Assembly: GCA_002943765.1 (NCBI GenBank)
Contig: PQWQ01000022.1
Location: forward strand, 186,001 to 250,000
Direction of reading: 5' to 3'
Source of the DNA: Psoroptes ovis
Lineage: Eukaryota; Arthropoda; Arachnida; Sarcoptiformes; Psoroptidae
DNA length: 64,000 nt
Within the stretch, counting starts at the first letter, position 1. Each line of letters begins with the position of its first letter. The position numbers and the translations under genes are program-made. The notes under the pieces were generated by a model. That model saw nothing but the letters and a program-made list of their open reading frames with translations, ran no database searches and was not told where the DNA came from. Of the stretch, positions 10,044-22,973 are shown piece after piece.

Positions 10044-12552
10044 ATGTCCGAACAAAAAATATCGATTCGCGGAAAGCATTGTGCTATCTGCAAAAAACTA
10101 TTACAATATAAAATTAATAGATATAATAAACATGTCAAAGATGAAGAATATATCGAAAAAGTCCGCATAGCAACGGGCAAAACGATTAAAATCAATGATT
10201 TTGTTTGTTCCTCATGTTACTCGAAGGTATCTAAAATTCACTCACTTCGAAGAAAACAAGAATCTGAAACATCAGCTTCAAGTGACCCACAGCCATCAGC
10301 TTCAAGTGACTCACAGCCACCAGCATCAAGAGACCCACAGCCATCAACATCAAGAGACCCACAGCCATCAGCTTCAAGTGACTCACAGCCACCAGCATCA
10401 AGAGACCCACAGCCATCAACATCAAGAGACCCACAGCCATCAGCTTCAAGTGACTCACAGCCACCAGCATCAAGAGACCCACAGCCATCAGCTTCAAGTG
10501 ACTCACAGCCACCAGCATCAAGAGACCCACAGCCATCAACATCAATGGCAGAAATAACACCAAGTGATCCGATATCAACACCATATAGCGAATCGGATTT
10601 TTCATCTCCAATCAAATCACAATCTTCAATAACTTCAGATGAATCATACATTTATGAAGAAAAAGATGACGATTTGATTGAAGTCCCGCATGTACGATGC
10701 ATTTCGACACACAGGTATTGTTTCATTTGTGGAAGTGAGACGAGTTTGAGACTCGTACCACCCGAAGCACGTTTACAAGTTTTTAAACAGCGTAAACTAA
10801 TAATTCCTAAGGGAAACCGCTGCTGCCCAGGTCATTTGGTTCACAATGTTTTATATCGAAAAGACATGTATAAAATCGAAATACATCAACTTTCGACGTT
10901 AATAGAAAGCGAAGATTACTTCTACCTTCTTCATGGTTCAGATGTGGCACACAGAGAGCGAATCAACGATGATAACATCTATGATTTGACAGGTAATTAT
11001 CATTATTTGGCTTTTTAGTATGTTGAATATATGATTCAAATGAATTTTTTTTGTCTAGGTCACACAATGGACCAAATTGACGGCCTCTGTTCCAAAATCA
11101 AATCGATGAGGAACACGCCCAAGAGATCAATTAAAAATGCAATGATTGCATTTTTGATAAAATTAAAGACCGGTCTACCAAATAAAATAGTTGCAACGAT
11201 GTTTGACAAGAACATGACTGAAAACAATATCATGAATCAGATCGATGCAATATTGAATGCATTCGAAACAGATATATTGTCAACGTCATTTGGATCTGGT
11301 AATCTGGACCGAGATTGCCTGATCAATGAACATACATCATTGATGGTGCGCAAATTGTGCGATAATGTTGATGGAAGATTGGTGATCATTTGTGATGGCA
11401 CTTATTTACGCCATCAAAAGTCGTCAAACAACATTTATCAACGCAAGTCCTATTCGGGTCAAAAAATGACAAGCCTGTGCAAACCATTTACGGTATGCAC
11501 GACTGATGGCTTCGTCATAGACCTATACGGACCGTATTATGCACGCGACAATGATGCAACTATTTTAAGAAGAATCCTCGAAAACCCAAATGGATTGCCC
11601 CGACTCTTAAGAAAAGGTAAGTGTTCAAATATACATATTTTTTTGAATGTTCTCAATTAATTCTATGCTACTTTTAACAGGAGATATTTTTGTTTTGGAT
11701 CGAGGATTTCGTGATGTTCGGTCTTTTTTGGAACAGTCTGGTTATCAGGTAATGATGCCAGCATTGAAAGGCCAACGGAATCAGTTAACAACAACTGAAT
11801 CCAATCAGTCACGCTTTGTTACCAAAATCCGTTGGCCAGTAGAAGCAGTGCATGGAGTCATAGCTCAAAAATATAAGCTTCTACATCACCAATTTCTGAA
11901 TCAATCGCTGCCGAAAGCATCGACGTATTGCAGAATCGCTTGCTATCTGGTGAACAATTTTTGTAAGCGATTCACGAGCGATAAGGACAATGTTGATGTA
12001 ATTGTGCTGCGAATGTTTAAAATGAATTTAACCAACAACGATCTTGGTCAATATGTTCTAGATAATAATCTCAATTATAAAAAGAACATATTCATCAGCA
12101 TGGGGAGCAATGATCTTGCAGATTTTCCGCAATTATCGCTAGAACAATTGATAATATTTTTCACTGGGTCATATCAACTATCACAATCGATAACATACCT
12201 GGGAGAAATGCTATCTGACAATGATCAATTGCTGATAGAAAAAATGGTGGGTGATATGTCTTTGATTCGATGGGTGGTTCGATCGAGGCATATCAATTCA
12301 AAGACCTACCGGGTTTATGTAAAATATCTACCGAATGGCCATGACCTTGATTCAATATTAGGCCATTATTGTACTTGTGCCAACGGGAACCGAACCATTG
12401 GTTCGTGTTCACATGTCGCAGCTCTGATTTTTTATCTGAGTTTTGGCAAGTACGAAAACCGGAGATTCCTCCCAGCCGAGGCTCTGACAAACATCTTCGA
12501 TCATAGCGGTCCAATGGTTTTTGATGATAACGAAAGTGATATCGAAGAGTGA
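10044..12552 (+). CDS. DDE_Tnp_4 transposase with N-terminal CxxC fingers and C-terminal SWIM finger
   Basis: Three exons (10044-10992, 11059-11616, 11681-12552) joined by 66 and 64 bp GT-AG introns, both in phase 1, giving 792 uninterrupted residues. N-terminal pairs C13/C16 and C55/C58 suggest a zinc-binding DNA-recognition domain. Residues 77-167 are 11 copies of an 8-residue Ser/Pro/Asp/Gln repeat, a likely flexible linker. A second Cys cluster (CFICG...RCCPGH) lies around residues 227-268. The catalytic core has D429 (CDGTY), D509 (LDRGFRD) and E557 (RWPVEAVHG), the D-D-E set of the DDE_Tnp_4/HARBI1 superfamily. The C-terminus has a SWIM-type finger C733-x-C735...C745-x-H747. Start: the ATG at 10044 follows AAA and is downstream of a TATA box. 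Known role: cut-and-paste transposition through the flanking 358 bp repeats. No stop, frameshift or lost catalytic residue is seen. Confidence 0.9.
10272..10544 (+). repeat. 24-nt coding tandem repeat in the transposase
   Basis: Eleven 24 bp units plus 9 bp of a twelfth, encoding [SP][AT]S[SR]D[PS]QP. Three variants alternate in a partial 72 bp higher-order order (SASSDSQP, PASRDPQP, STSRDPQP). Because the unit is a multiple of three, length changes keep frame; several other frames are also open through it as a side effect. Confidence 0.95.
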
Positions 12553-12760
12553 TTTTTCTTTGTAAATATTTTTCTTTCTTAATTTTTTTTTTAAATATTT
12601 TTTCTTGTAAATATTTCTTTAGATATATATTTTAGATAATATAGGGTGGCTGTTAAATGGTGGTTTATGTCCTGTGGTTGCCGAAATGTCATTAAATGAT
12701 TATGCTCGGGCTTAAATGGTCATCAATTGATGATGAACATAGAAGTGCTTGTGCTCTAAG

Positions 12761-13118
12761 CGACTATTTAAACAGTTGTTGAGCGAATCACCGAGCACTT
12801 CAGTTTTGACGTGTACACGTCAACTGGCAGCCCATATGATAATGACAATGGTAACTTCAAATGGATATATTTCGGTTTGCCGATCATGTTAAGCAATGAT
12901 ATTTTCACGAATGATTAATAACTAGATAATCTTTAATTATTGAAAAAATTGAGAGTTCACCTCTTAAAACGGCCGAGATATAGCAATTATTGACTTTTGA
13001 CCCCCTTTTTGGACCGGAAGGGTCAAGAATTGTTGGTGACCGTCATTGACTTTTTTTCATCTCTATTGACCAAAAACATGATGCGATAACTTTTATTCCG
13101 ATTTTTTTCCAGGGGCCG
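12761..13118 (-). repeat. Right terminal inverted repeat of the transposon
   Basis: Starts CGACTATTTAAACAG and ends CCAGGGGCCG; reverse complement of the left repeat over 358 bp. The same 16 bp palindrome lies at 12807-12822. Confidence 0.93.
12807..12822. promoter_or_regulatory. Perfect 16 bp palindrome in right TIR
   Basis: Same TGACGTGTACACGTCA dyad as in the left repeat, at the mirrored position. Confidence 0.4.
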
Positions 13119-13825
13119 CATCACTCTATGTTATTATAGGAAACTCTTTGATTAATGAAATATGATTATTAAAAATATACAAAAATATTATATATTGTTT
13201 GATGATGAGAATCAAAATAGATTTCATATATTTAAATATATAACGCCTTTTGCGCCACAATAGTGTATGTGACACACCTTTTGACAATTGAAATTGACAA
13301 ATCCAGTAGCCGTTAAGACAACATTGAAAATTAATGGTCTTTGAATTTTGTATTGTTGTCTTTCAAAAATTGAAAAACTCGATTTGAATCAATTCTTTGA
13401 GAAGAAAATTTCAATTTCACACAAAAATATTTTTCATCAAACACAATGAACTATATTGAATCAAATGAAAATTGGATCAAATTGATTTCGCATTAATCAT
13501 ATAAAGACAATAAATTGCTTCGATTTCAATTGTTTTCAATTGAATGTCATCACATTGTTACGATTGTTATGTGTAATAAGATCCAAGACACACTTGAACA
13601 CATCTCGTGACCAAACTGTATACGATCCATCAAAAATAATAATTACTTTTTTGGATCTTTGATAATGGTTTAATTATTGATACAAACAACAATCGAATTC
13701 AATCGAAATTCGAAATGCATCTGTTTTGTGTGCGAATGATTTGTATCATTACTGACTATTTGAAAATTAATCAAAAATCAGATGATTTTTGATTCAACAA
13801 TCTATCATCATCAATAATAATTATT

Positions 13826-13904
13826 AGGTTGTCCGAGAAGTTTTGGCCGATTTTCATGAGCAACTCTGTTGTGATAAAGCGGGACGAACTTTTCGGACAA
13901 TCCT
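13826..13904 (+). repeat. Short TIR element, subfamily A
   Basis: Forward, 79 bp, GTGATAAAGCGGGA variant; right tip GGACAATCCT carries one extra base. Confidence 0.85.
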
Positions 13905-14588
13905 AATAACAATAATTTGATTCATCAAATATCAATCATTGTCAAATTATTATTATATCAAATATAATTTCAATGTAATAAATGTGAAAACATACAAACA
14001 AGTAATAATTCAACATCATCTACTCGATTCAAGCATTGAAATCGGTCAACACATTGAATTATTACTTGAAAAATTGTTTTCAAATGCGTTGGCCGATTTT
14101 AATCACCAATTGAATGAACAAGTGATTATCAGATTCATTTGAAAAATTAACAATAATTTCAATAATCGATCACATACAAACCAATGTAAACTTCAAACAA
14201 TCTAAACTTCGAATGCGTACTGATTTGCTTGAATTTCAAGTCATAATTGTGCAGCTTGAAATTCAGCACAAATCAGAAATATCGAATTTCTTAAAGACGA
14301 AAATGATATTTCTTCGATGACCAGTCTCAATAAGATTGTCGTAATATGTAAAATAACAATCGAAATTTCAGATAACTCTGTGCGAAAAAATTAAAAAACA
14401 TATTCAAAAGTCAATTGTTCTTATGAAATGAAATAATAAGATGATGCTTTTCGAAGAAAAACTTCAAATGAAAGAAAAATTCAATTGATTATGTAATATA
14501 CGAATACGAAAATGATTATTGGCCATCTGTCATTTTCTAATTGAAAAAAAATGAATGAATAAAAATAATTTGATTTTACAATATATTA

Positions 14589-14664
14589 AGATTGTCCGAA
14601 AAGTTGATTCGGCTGAATCAAAAGAGTTGTACATGAAAATCGGCTAAAACTTTCCGGACAACCT
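14589..14664 (-). repeat. Short TIR element, subfamily A
   Basis: Reverse; right arm reads CTTTCCGGACAACCT; A interior otherwise clear. Confidence 0.85.
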
Positions 14665-15172
14665 AATATTAAAATGTACAGAAAACGCGCAAAAGATCAC
14701 ACGTGTTTCATGGACATTTTTTCGAGGAATTTCGATTCAAATAATATGGAAATAATTATTCATTTGAAATGTTCATTTATTTTAAAAATTTCAAAATAAT
14801 AATAATTTTCTCAGTATAATTAAATTATGTTTGTTAAAAACAATAAGATGTACACGAATGATAAACCTGAAACGATTTGTCGCATCAATTTTAGACAATA
14901 ATTTTCGTGGAAAAAAATAATTGACAATGATAATAACTGATTATACGACGATATACGATGTGCATCAACATCTTACACAACATTATTCAAAACATAATTT
15001 GTGTGAAAATGCATTCAGCATTTAAACATTTGATGAAATAGAAAAATGTTCTCTATGTCTCACATAGACTTTAACCTGTCACACAATTTAGTGTTGGGTG
15101 TAATGATGATATAATTCTATGAGATTATTCGAAAATAAATTTATTTTTATAAATTTGACTATTAAAAACACC

Positions 15173-15248
15173 AGGTTATCCGGAAAACTCTGACCTATTT
15201 TCATGAGCAACTCTTCGAATTAAGCCGAATGAACTTTTCGGACAGCCT
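15173..15248 (+). repeat. Short TIR element, subfamily A
   Basis: Forward; left tip AGGTTATCC, interior CTGACCTATTTTCATGAGC shows two changes. Confidence 0.83.
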
Positions 15249-15589
15249 GAAAATATTTAAAATATTATCATCTTGGTATTATTTATGAGAGCAATAGTAA
15301 CAATTTATTTAACAATGTATGTATAATCACTTCCTATTATTTTTACATAAGGGAACAATGGAACACAATAACAACAGTAGTAATAATAAATGATGATGAT
15401 AATATATTATTGTCATCAAGTGTAATTACAATCACAAACACACATACACACAAATGAAAAATTATCATTTATTCATTAAAGAAATATTCAAAAAAAAAGT
15501 AATTTTCTAATTTAAATATTTTTCCACGACGAGAAACATTCAAAAAAAAAAAAAAAAAACAATATCAATTTCGATGTCAATACATTTTT

Positions 15590-15667
15590 AGATTGTTCGA
15601 AAAGTTTATTCGGTTTAATCACGATAGAGTTGCCACATGAAAATCGGCCATTACTTTCCGGACAACC
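15590..15667 (-). repeat. Short TIR element, subfamily A
   Basis: Reverse; left tip AGATTGTTC, right tip GGACAACCG; lies 30 bp from an 18 A run. Confidence 0.82.
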
Positions 15668-17067
15668 GAATATTTTCAATCGAGATTCATTCCGGACATA
15701 TTGCCGCTATTATCATTATTATCAGTTATTATCAACAGTTATCGTGACAATCATTATCGGTTATTACTTATTTATCTGTTTCGAAATATAGTCATTTGAA
15801 TAACGAGAAAATTTAGAATGTAAATTCAACTGATAACCATGTACAATAATAACAATTGATGATAATATTACATTTTTCTCTCATTTAAATTATTTCACAA
15901 AATCAATTGTGAAAATGATGATAAATTGCCATTTAATAATTGTCATATTATTCATAATTCATATTAATGATGATGATGACAATTATTATTAACCGGAAGA
16001 ATTTATATAAGAGATATGATAGCACAGTACAATTGGCAATTTTATATGTGATAGCTTATCACTGGCTTCTATCATCATACATTCATTCATTCATTTATTC
16101 ATTCATTCAAATTCAAAATCAATGCATTTTCAATTCAATTCAATTCATTCGATTTTCATTCAATATCCAATGTCATTCTGATCAATTTCAAAATATGAAT
16201 GTTTTAGAAAGCCAATAAATCGAAATCTTTTCAGAAACAGTTTTATCCTCGAAAACAATTCAAACTTCATCAAAATCATATGATTGACAATACAATAAAC
16301 AATAATACACAATTGTTTTATTGTGTATTGTAAATTAAATGGCAAGCAAGCAAGCAAACAATGGCTGGCCAGCAGTGAAATTCGAATGAATGAACCTGAA
16401 AAATGAATATACATTGTCCATTCAATGAATCGCTAAGCTTGGAACAATTTTTTAATTAATCTAAATTAGTGTGTTTTGGTCAGTTGTTAATTATCATTTA
16501 CAAATAAATGACTATTTAGTAGTATATAATGGCAACTATTTAAATTGTAATAGGAAATCTAAATAAATGTGTAATAATTACATTAAGATAATTCAAGGTT
16601 TTCTTTCAATTTTCATTAAGAAAACAAATATATCAAATGATTCATTTATATTAAACACAAATGAGGAGAGAAATGAAAACTTATTAATTAATTAATCAAT
16701 TAATTTTTCTCGTATTTCACATTCAAAATCAAGACAATCAAAATCATGTTCAAGACATTCAAAATGATCATGGAACAATAAATTTTAATCAAAATTTCAA
16801 GTCTCAAGACAAATTTCTTTGAAAAATTTTCTAAGAAATTATTCAACACACAAAATCAATGCCTATATTCGAATTTGAATCATCTTCAATAAAATAATCA
16901 CACAGAAATTGATTATGTTATTAAGAAAATTATTTAAAAACATTTAAAACATGAATTAAGTACTTACATAGAAATAAATAATGAAAATTTCAATGTTAAT
17001 CATTTTGTTGCCATTAAACATCTTGTAGCAATAATATTTATTGACCTAACAAAAATCTGTTTATATT

Positions 17068-17142
17068 TGGTTGTCCGGAAAGTTTTGGCCGATTTTCATG
17101 TGAACTCTATTGATTGAGCCAAATGTACTTTTAGGACAACTT
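17068..17142 (+). repeat. Short TIR element, subfamily A
   Basis: Forward; short (75 bp), right arm decayed to TACTTTTAGGACAACTT. Confidence 0.82.
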
Positions 17143-19245
17143 ACTAATAAAATTTGAACAAATAAAATGAACAATTTTTGATTTTCTAAACAGTCGTGAC
17201 TTATTATTTAACATGTATTATTTTCAATGGTGATTATTATTTTTTTTTTGAATATTTTTGACAATTTTTCATTTTTTCGTTGAGTTAAATTTGAATATTA
17301 AATGAGTTTTTTAAGGGTTGAAGTTTTTTTACAATGTTTGTTTCAATCAATCACTGTATATCTTCAATCAATTTTCACATCAATTTGCAATCGATTGGCG
17401 ATGGATTAACGTTTTGTTTTGCATGACAATCACTTGAAAGTTCATTGAAAAACAACAATTTTTGATTTTAAATTAATTTTTGCAGCTTAAAATATTTGTG
17501 TTCAAAATAACAAAAATCAAAAGCACTTATTTGTACAAATATTTGATTGGACTCTTGTGTATAAGATTCAAACTGAAAAGTCTTAAATATTTAATATAAA
17601 TATTGCCATTTGTTTCAATGCAAGAAAAAAAATCGATAAGCACAAATCACATACACACACACAAATATTGAATTTTGAGAAAATGACTCAAGTGTATGAT
17701 GATTAACAGATAGACAGGTCGATTGAATTCGATTCTAAACAATTCAAAAACAATACGGCCAAAACATCGGGCGTCATGAATTTTCAGAGTTTGATTTTTT
17801 TCGATTTCAATGTTGGGCGGTGGCATTGGCATCACACCTTGTGTGTATCGATTAAGCAAAAAAAAACATTTTCTTTCAAATTATTTTGGCCAAAATAAAG
17901 AAAAACTTCTTTAAATTATTATTCATCTGGATGAAATGAAAATGGAAAATGAATTGATAATCAATAACATTCATTCATTTGTTCAATCATTCATTTCGAC
18001 GTTCAAAGATGTTCAAATCGATTGATAACATTTTGATTTTGCATCAATTAATGAATGGTCTTAGTGTTGAGAATTTCGTTTTAGATGGGCCAAAAGATTT
18101 CGCAAGAATTTTTGTGAATGAAATATTTTCTGTTGATGAAATATTACGATGGAAATGTTTCCACAAAAACAATTAACGGCCATTAGCCGTGTTACCAATG
18201 GCCATTTATTCAATTTTTAAGGAATTTTGACACTAAATTCATTCATAGAAACATTTCGTAGACATTAAATAATGATAATGATGGATGGATATTTTTGACA
18301 ATTATCATTTTTTGTTTAAATGGTCGGCAAACTTTTGCATAATTTGAATATTTAAATCTTGTCAACTTCCTTTCGTAAGCTTAGCGATGATATTATCATT
18401 CAAAACATTTAAAAATGTATAATTAAAATATAAATGTTTTCGATGTCTTAAAACACACTTACAAATGTCTTGAAAGATTTGATATTATTTCTTAAGTTTC
18501 AACTGATTGTATTTTGAATCAATCAAATTTCAATGAAATGAATGATAAAATGTAAACAGTTCAAAACAGAGTAAATAAATGTATGCAAATGCAAATGATT
18601 TCGAGTGTGAAAATGATGAAAATTTTCATTAAACTCAAAGCTAAAATGACCCTTAAACCCATTGAAAAACGTCGGCTAAAAATAATCACAAGCTAATCAT
18701 TGGGGCAAAAACAGCGTATGGTCACGATTTAAGCGTTTAAATGCATTTTAATATCAATGTTTTGACTGATTTCGAAGATTTTTGACTCATTTATCATTAG
18801 TCATTTTCAAATTTTTTGAAAAACAAACAAAAATATTTAAGACAAAAGCAATTGACATATACAATTGACACTAATGGGCATAAACACACACCTATCACAT
18901 CTATGATTGTGAATTGATTATTATTGATGACTGTATAAATGAATGAATAGTTTTAGCCAAAACTCATTATGATGATTATAATAATTCATTATTAATTAAG
19001 GGCGTTTTCACAATGATTGATTAAATGAATGAATGAATGAATAATCTCTGACATTGATCGATTGAGAAATACAGAAATATTTATACACATGTATTCATTG
19101 TGAAATTTGAAACCCTTCACCAATTAAATCGAAATAAATTTTTACTTAAATTAACATGATTGAGAATTTACAAAATGCTTTAATTTGATAAAAACAATTA
19201 TTTACACGGCTAAATCATTAAAATTAATGAAAAATTAAAATAAGA

Positions 19246-21119
19246 CTAGATATGATAATTTGATTGTTGCCTAAAATGATGATGATTTGAATGTTGCCTA
19301 TCCGTTGATCCATGAATGTAAAATGTATCATATTTAGGAATGTTATATTGATGATGATTATTGTTCATAGACATTATGCTTAATGATAATGAATTTTTAC
19401 ATTCAAATTGAACAACAGGTATTTTCAACGCTTCTTCATCAGCATCGCTGATTTCGCTTTGTTCAAACCAATGTGTTTGAAGTGTGGATGATGAAAATGT
19501 CAAAAATGAAACAATACCAATTGTCATAATTACGGCTCCCGATATGAATAAACAACGCCATAAACTGATTGAATTAGGATCCGGAGCGATCAAAATGCCA
19601 ACCAAATATGGTACCATAAATCCACTGATCGAACAAAGAGTATTCATTAAGGCAAACACTGTTCCCGATAGCGGGCCACTAATGTCAACGACTGTTGGCA
19701 AATCACCACCAGATGTAAATCCATAACCAAGCATCAGTGCAGCCAATAAGCTAACATTTGGCCATTTAGATAATCCTACTTCCGATATGGACAACAGTGA
19801 AATGATCATAATAAGTGCTGATATGAATTGAAATAATTTTCTAACTGTTCCAGTAGCTAACGAAGAGTTTTTGATGATATAATCTGCGATGGCACCACAT
19901 GACAATAATGTTGCCATATATCCAATCATAATGAACGAAAATGAGATTCCTGTCTCGTCTACTGGTAAATCGATCACACCCTGTAAATATGCAGGAATCT
20001 TTTGACTGACAAAATCGAATACAACTCCGTAACAGATCTTTGTCAAAAGAACGCCAATAAATATTGGAGATGTCAAAATGTTGAACCAATTCGGAACGAT
20101 ATTTTTTGATTGATTATCTTGTTGTTGATTTTGTTTATCTTCAGACAATAAAATCAGTTCTTCCTTGGTGATCAAAGGATGATCTTCGGGATTCGATCGA
20201 ACAAAACTAATCCACAATACGCTCCATATTAAGGCTAGAGCACCTGTCAAAATGAAAACAATCAACAAAATGATTGATTATTATTCAATTATTTAATTAA
20301 TCAATTGTGTTTACGCATACCTGAAAAATAAAAAACAACAGGCCATCCACCAATGTTGGAAAAATAAAGAATAATTTTGCCCGATGATGCGGATATAAGT
20401 ATGGTTCCCATGATGCTGCCAGCATCAAGCCAAGGTATGAAGGTACTGCGTTCATTCGAAGGAATCCATCGGCTGAATAAGCAATAAAATGCCGGATAAA
20501 TGACGCCTTGGAATGCTCCCAACAAAATTCGACTACAAACAAAAAGCAGCCATGAATTTCTTGCCAAAATCGGTGTCATTAAATTGATGATGCCAGACGA
20601 TGATAAAGCAATAAAAATTAATTTATCCGGTGGAACATACGATTCGGCTAAACGTCCTCCAATCACTTGAGTGGCCAAATATCCTAAGTTTAAAGTAATC
20701 GTAAATAATCAAATAAATAAAACATGTGCAATCACACAAGAAAATTTACCATAAAAAAATGAACCAAGAATGATTCCTTGTTGTGGTGGAGTCCATTCAA
20801 ATTCACCATGTGGTTCTAATGGAATCGATTCAAGAACAATTTGTTGATTGATTGATGCAGTCGAAGGATTCGGCAATACAATGCTTGCCGAAGAATTTGC
20901 CAATATTTCTATAGTTTTCAGCGCAGGATCAGGCTCTTTTGATTGAACCATAGCCAAAATCGCGATATTAAGATTTACACGTGTTATATACATAATTGAT
21001 GTGCCCAACATGGACAACAATGCAATCAGTACTCGAATCGAACATAGCAATGATGTTTTCGGTTGTTTATATTCATCATAATAAATATGGCTATAACTTG
21101 ATAGTTGACAATAACGCAT
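19246..21119 (-). CDS. SLC17-family (sialin/Na-phosphate/vesicular anion) major facilitator transporter
   Basis: Three exons on the minus strand (21119-20750, 20683-20321, 20243-19246), introns of 66 and 77 bp, both junctions in phase 1, total 576 residues. I start at the ATG at 21119; three codons upstream the frame has only a TTG. The N-terminal transmembrane segment ends TRVNLNIAI, as in SLC17 proteins (R-V-N-x-x-I/V-A), followed by a long extracellular loop with one Asn-x-Ser site, then the GYLATQVIGGRLAE segment (GGxLA family motif) and SRWIPSNERS (cytoplasmic loop 2-3 signature). The C-terminal half has the remaining membrane segments and a His/Asn/Gln-rich cytosolic tail. The family moves organic anions or phosphate with Na+ or H+ across lysosomal, vesicular or plasma membranes; substrate cannot be told from sequence here. 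Length is slightly above the usual 480-560. Confidence 0.88.
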
Positions 21120-22073
21120 TTTGACCAATTACTAATTAATAAAACAAAATAAAATTCAAAGAGTCGAAGTCGATTACTGATTGCTTTGATTGTTTTTGAT
21201 TGATGATGAATTGATGTTTAAAACATTTAAATAGATATTAATGACCCATTGGTAATAAATGAATTGTATTTAAATTGTCGAATTAATGAATTGCAATTGA
21301 TTTCAAATTGAAAATAATTTTAAATTGACAATTTTTCAAAATTTTCAAACAAGCTTTTTATATATATACGGAAAACTTTATCAAAACATACGGCAATCAA
21401 TTAATAGATTTGAAATAATTTGACAATTTGAAATAAAATGATAATAATTTTTCTAATCACATTCAACACTCAATATCAAATCAAAAAATCAAGTAGCATT
21501 CAACCACTGAATGACTATGAATGATCAGATCGATCGATCAATATTTGTCTTAGTAATGTATGAAATAAAGTCTTGTGACTTAAGATTTCAAAGCTTGTGT
21601 GCATCTTGGGCAAATACCATCCGGCTAAGTTTGTTAAGCAACAGTTTTTCGATGTGAAATTTTTGTCAAAAATGATCATGTTTCTCCTCCTTCTACATTA
21701 ATCGATTGGTCGATTTACATTGGTCGATTGGTTGTTTTGGAAATAGAAATAAAATAAATATTTGTGGAATTATTTCAAAATTGAAAGACCAACAATCGGT
21801 TGTTCAACTATGGAAAAATTCCAATGTTTTTCTAAAAAAAAAAAAATTTGAGACAAATTCAACACAATAAATATCCATTCATTCAATTTGAAATTTGATA
21901 ATTTTAGGCTAATAATTGGAAGGGTTTAATCAAGGAAAAATTGATCAATATTACACATTTGATTTGATCAATTGATTAGATCACATAATTTGAAAGAAAA
22001 TCTCATTCATACCATGTGATTCATTTTTTTCGATAATTCAATTCGGTAAATTATCTAATGAATTTTAATTATA

Positions 22074-22150
22074 AGGTTGTCCCATAAGTTCTTGCCGTTT
22101 TTCAAATGAAAAAAAAAATTCAAAAACGGCAAGAACTTATTGGACAACCT
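22074..22150. repeat. Short TIR element, subfamily C (foldback)
   Basis: Tip AGGTTGTCC, arms about 30 bp (through TAAGTTCTTGCCGTTTTT) almost perfectly complementary, with a central A-rich spacer of under 20 bp. Sister copy at 62174. Confidence 0.9.
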
Positions 22151-22775
22151 AATATAATCATTGATCTAGTCACATAGTGACACTCGTAATATCAATGTTT
22201 GCACTTGATGAATTGATTGATTAATCAAAAATTCAATATAAAATTTTCGATTGCAGCCGGTTAGTTTCGGTTATAATTGATGGTTGGGTGATGCTGATAT
22301 GATTCGAATCTATGTGAAATCACAAGACGTGTTCGTACTAATCACCAAAAACTCTTGAATGCGATAAGAAATACAAATATTTGATTGTGGAAAATCAATC
22401 AAACAAACAAATTCACGTGCATGTATCACAGGCGTGATAAATAGTCATGTTGCAATTCATTCACTGGTGTCGTCGAAGGTCAAAAAATGTCATTCGAAAA
22501 TGATTGATTTATTACAACTTGATTAATTTGAAAATTGTACGGGGAAATCGATAGATTTGAAAATTTTGAAATATCAATTCAAAATTCATTAATTTGTACA
22601 TTATTCGATTAATTCAAAACAAACAATCATTATTTGATTGATTTTTCCAATAATTGATCAATTTTAATTACTAGATTTTTTAACGAAATCATAAGACGAA
22701 AGCGATGTTTGATTTAGTATAAATGTTTCTTAAAGTATTTTATGGCCAATCTCCTTTGCCATATCGAATAAATAA

Positions 22776-22815
22776 GATTGATTGATTGATGGATGGATTG
22801 ATGGATGGATGGATT
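22776..22815. repeat. GATT/GATG tetranucleotide microsatellite
   Basis: About ten consecutive GATT or GATG units with a shift from GATT to GATG along its length. Confidence 0.7.
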
Positions 22816-22973
22816 GAATGTTTGAAAAATTGGACACATATGAATAAATGGGATTTTGTATGCATTTGAAAATGAATAAATATAAATCACCATTTTGATT
22901 TGATTGGTATAAAATTAATTAACGCAATGGCATAGCTTGATTCTCATTAATCACAATGTCATTTCTCAATCAG

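Larger units (their letters stand above)
8413..13149 (+). mobile_element. Complete DNA transposon with long TIRs and a DDE_Tnp_4/SWIM transposase
   Basis: About 4.7 kb. Left repeat 8432-8789 and right repeat 12761-13118 are exact reverse complements by eye over 358 bp, including every homopolymer run I compared. Outside them a further ~20 bp (AAAGAGTT...AATAAC) matches at both ends with two differences, but on the right it is separated from the core by 12 extra bases. Inside are two small left-arm open frames and an intact three-exon transposase gene. The DDE_Tnp_4 catalytic domain places it near PIF/Harbinger or ISL2EU-type elements. I could not identify a target-site duplication with confidence. 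The identical repeats and open transposase suggest recent, possibly still autonomous, transposition (inference). Confidence 0.9.
13150..19245. other. Gene-poor intergenic stretch
   Basis: AT-rich DNA between the transposon and the SLC17 3' end. It holds five short TIR elements (13826, 14589, 15173, 15590, 17068), a run of 18 A at 15542-15559, and many ATTCATTC-type microsatellites. Open frames up to 84 codons occur but none has a recognisable domain, codon pattern or splice context. Confidence 0.5.
21120..22973. other. Intergenic between SLC17 5' end and F-box/LRR 3' end
   Basis: Presumably contains the SLC17 promoter (no clear TATA box) and the F-box gene 3' UTR. Features seen: a foldback TIR element at 22074-22150, and a (GATT)n/(GATG)n microsatellite at about 22776-22815. 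Confidence 0.4.

Noticed and set aside
10195..10651. Long open frames in other frames and on the minus strand over the transposase repeat (His/Gln- and Leu/Met-rich products).
   Set aside because: They are by-products of a 24 bp coding repeat with no stop in several frames; the transposase frame alone connects to the catalytic exons.
17979..18176. 65-codon plus-strand frame.
   Set aside because: No motif, no splice or promoter context; typical chance length for this composition.
20301..20542. Alternative minus-strand frame inside SLC17 exon 2.
   Set aside because: Shadow of the transporter frame; lacks the family motifs.
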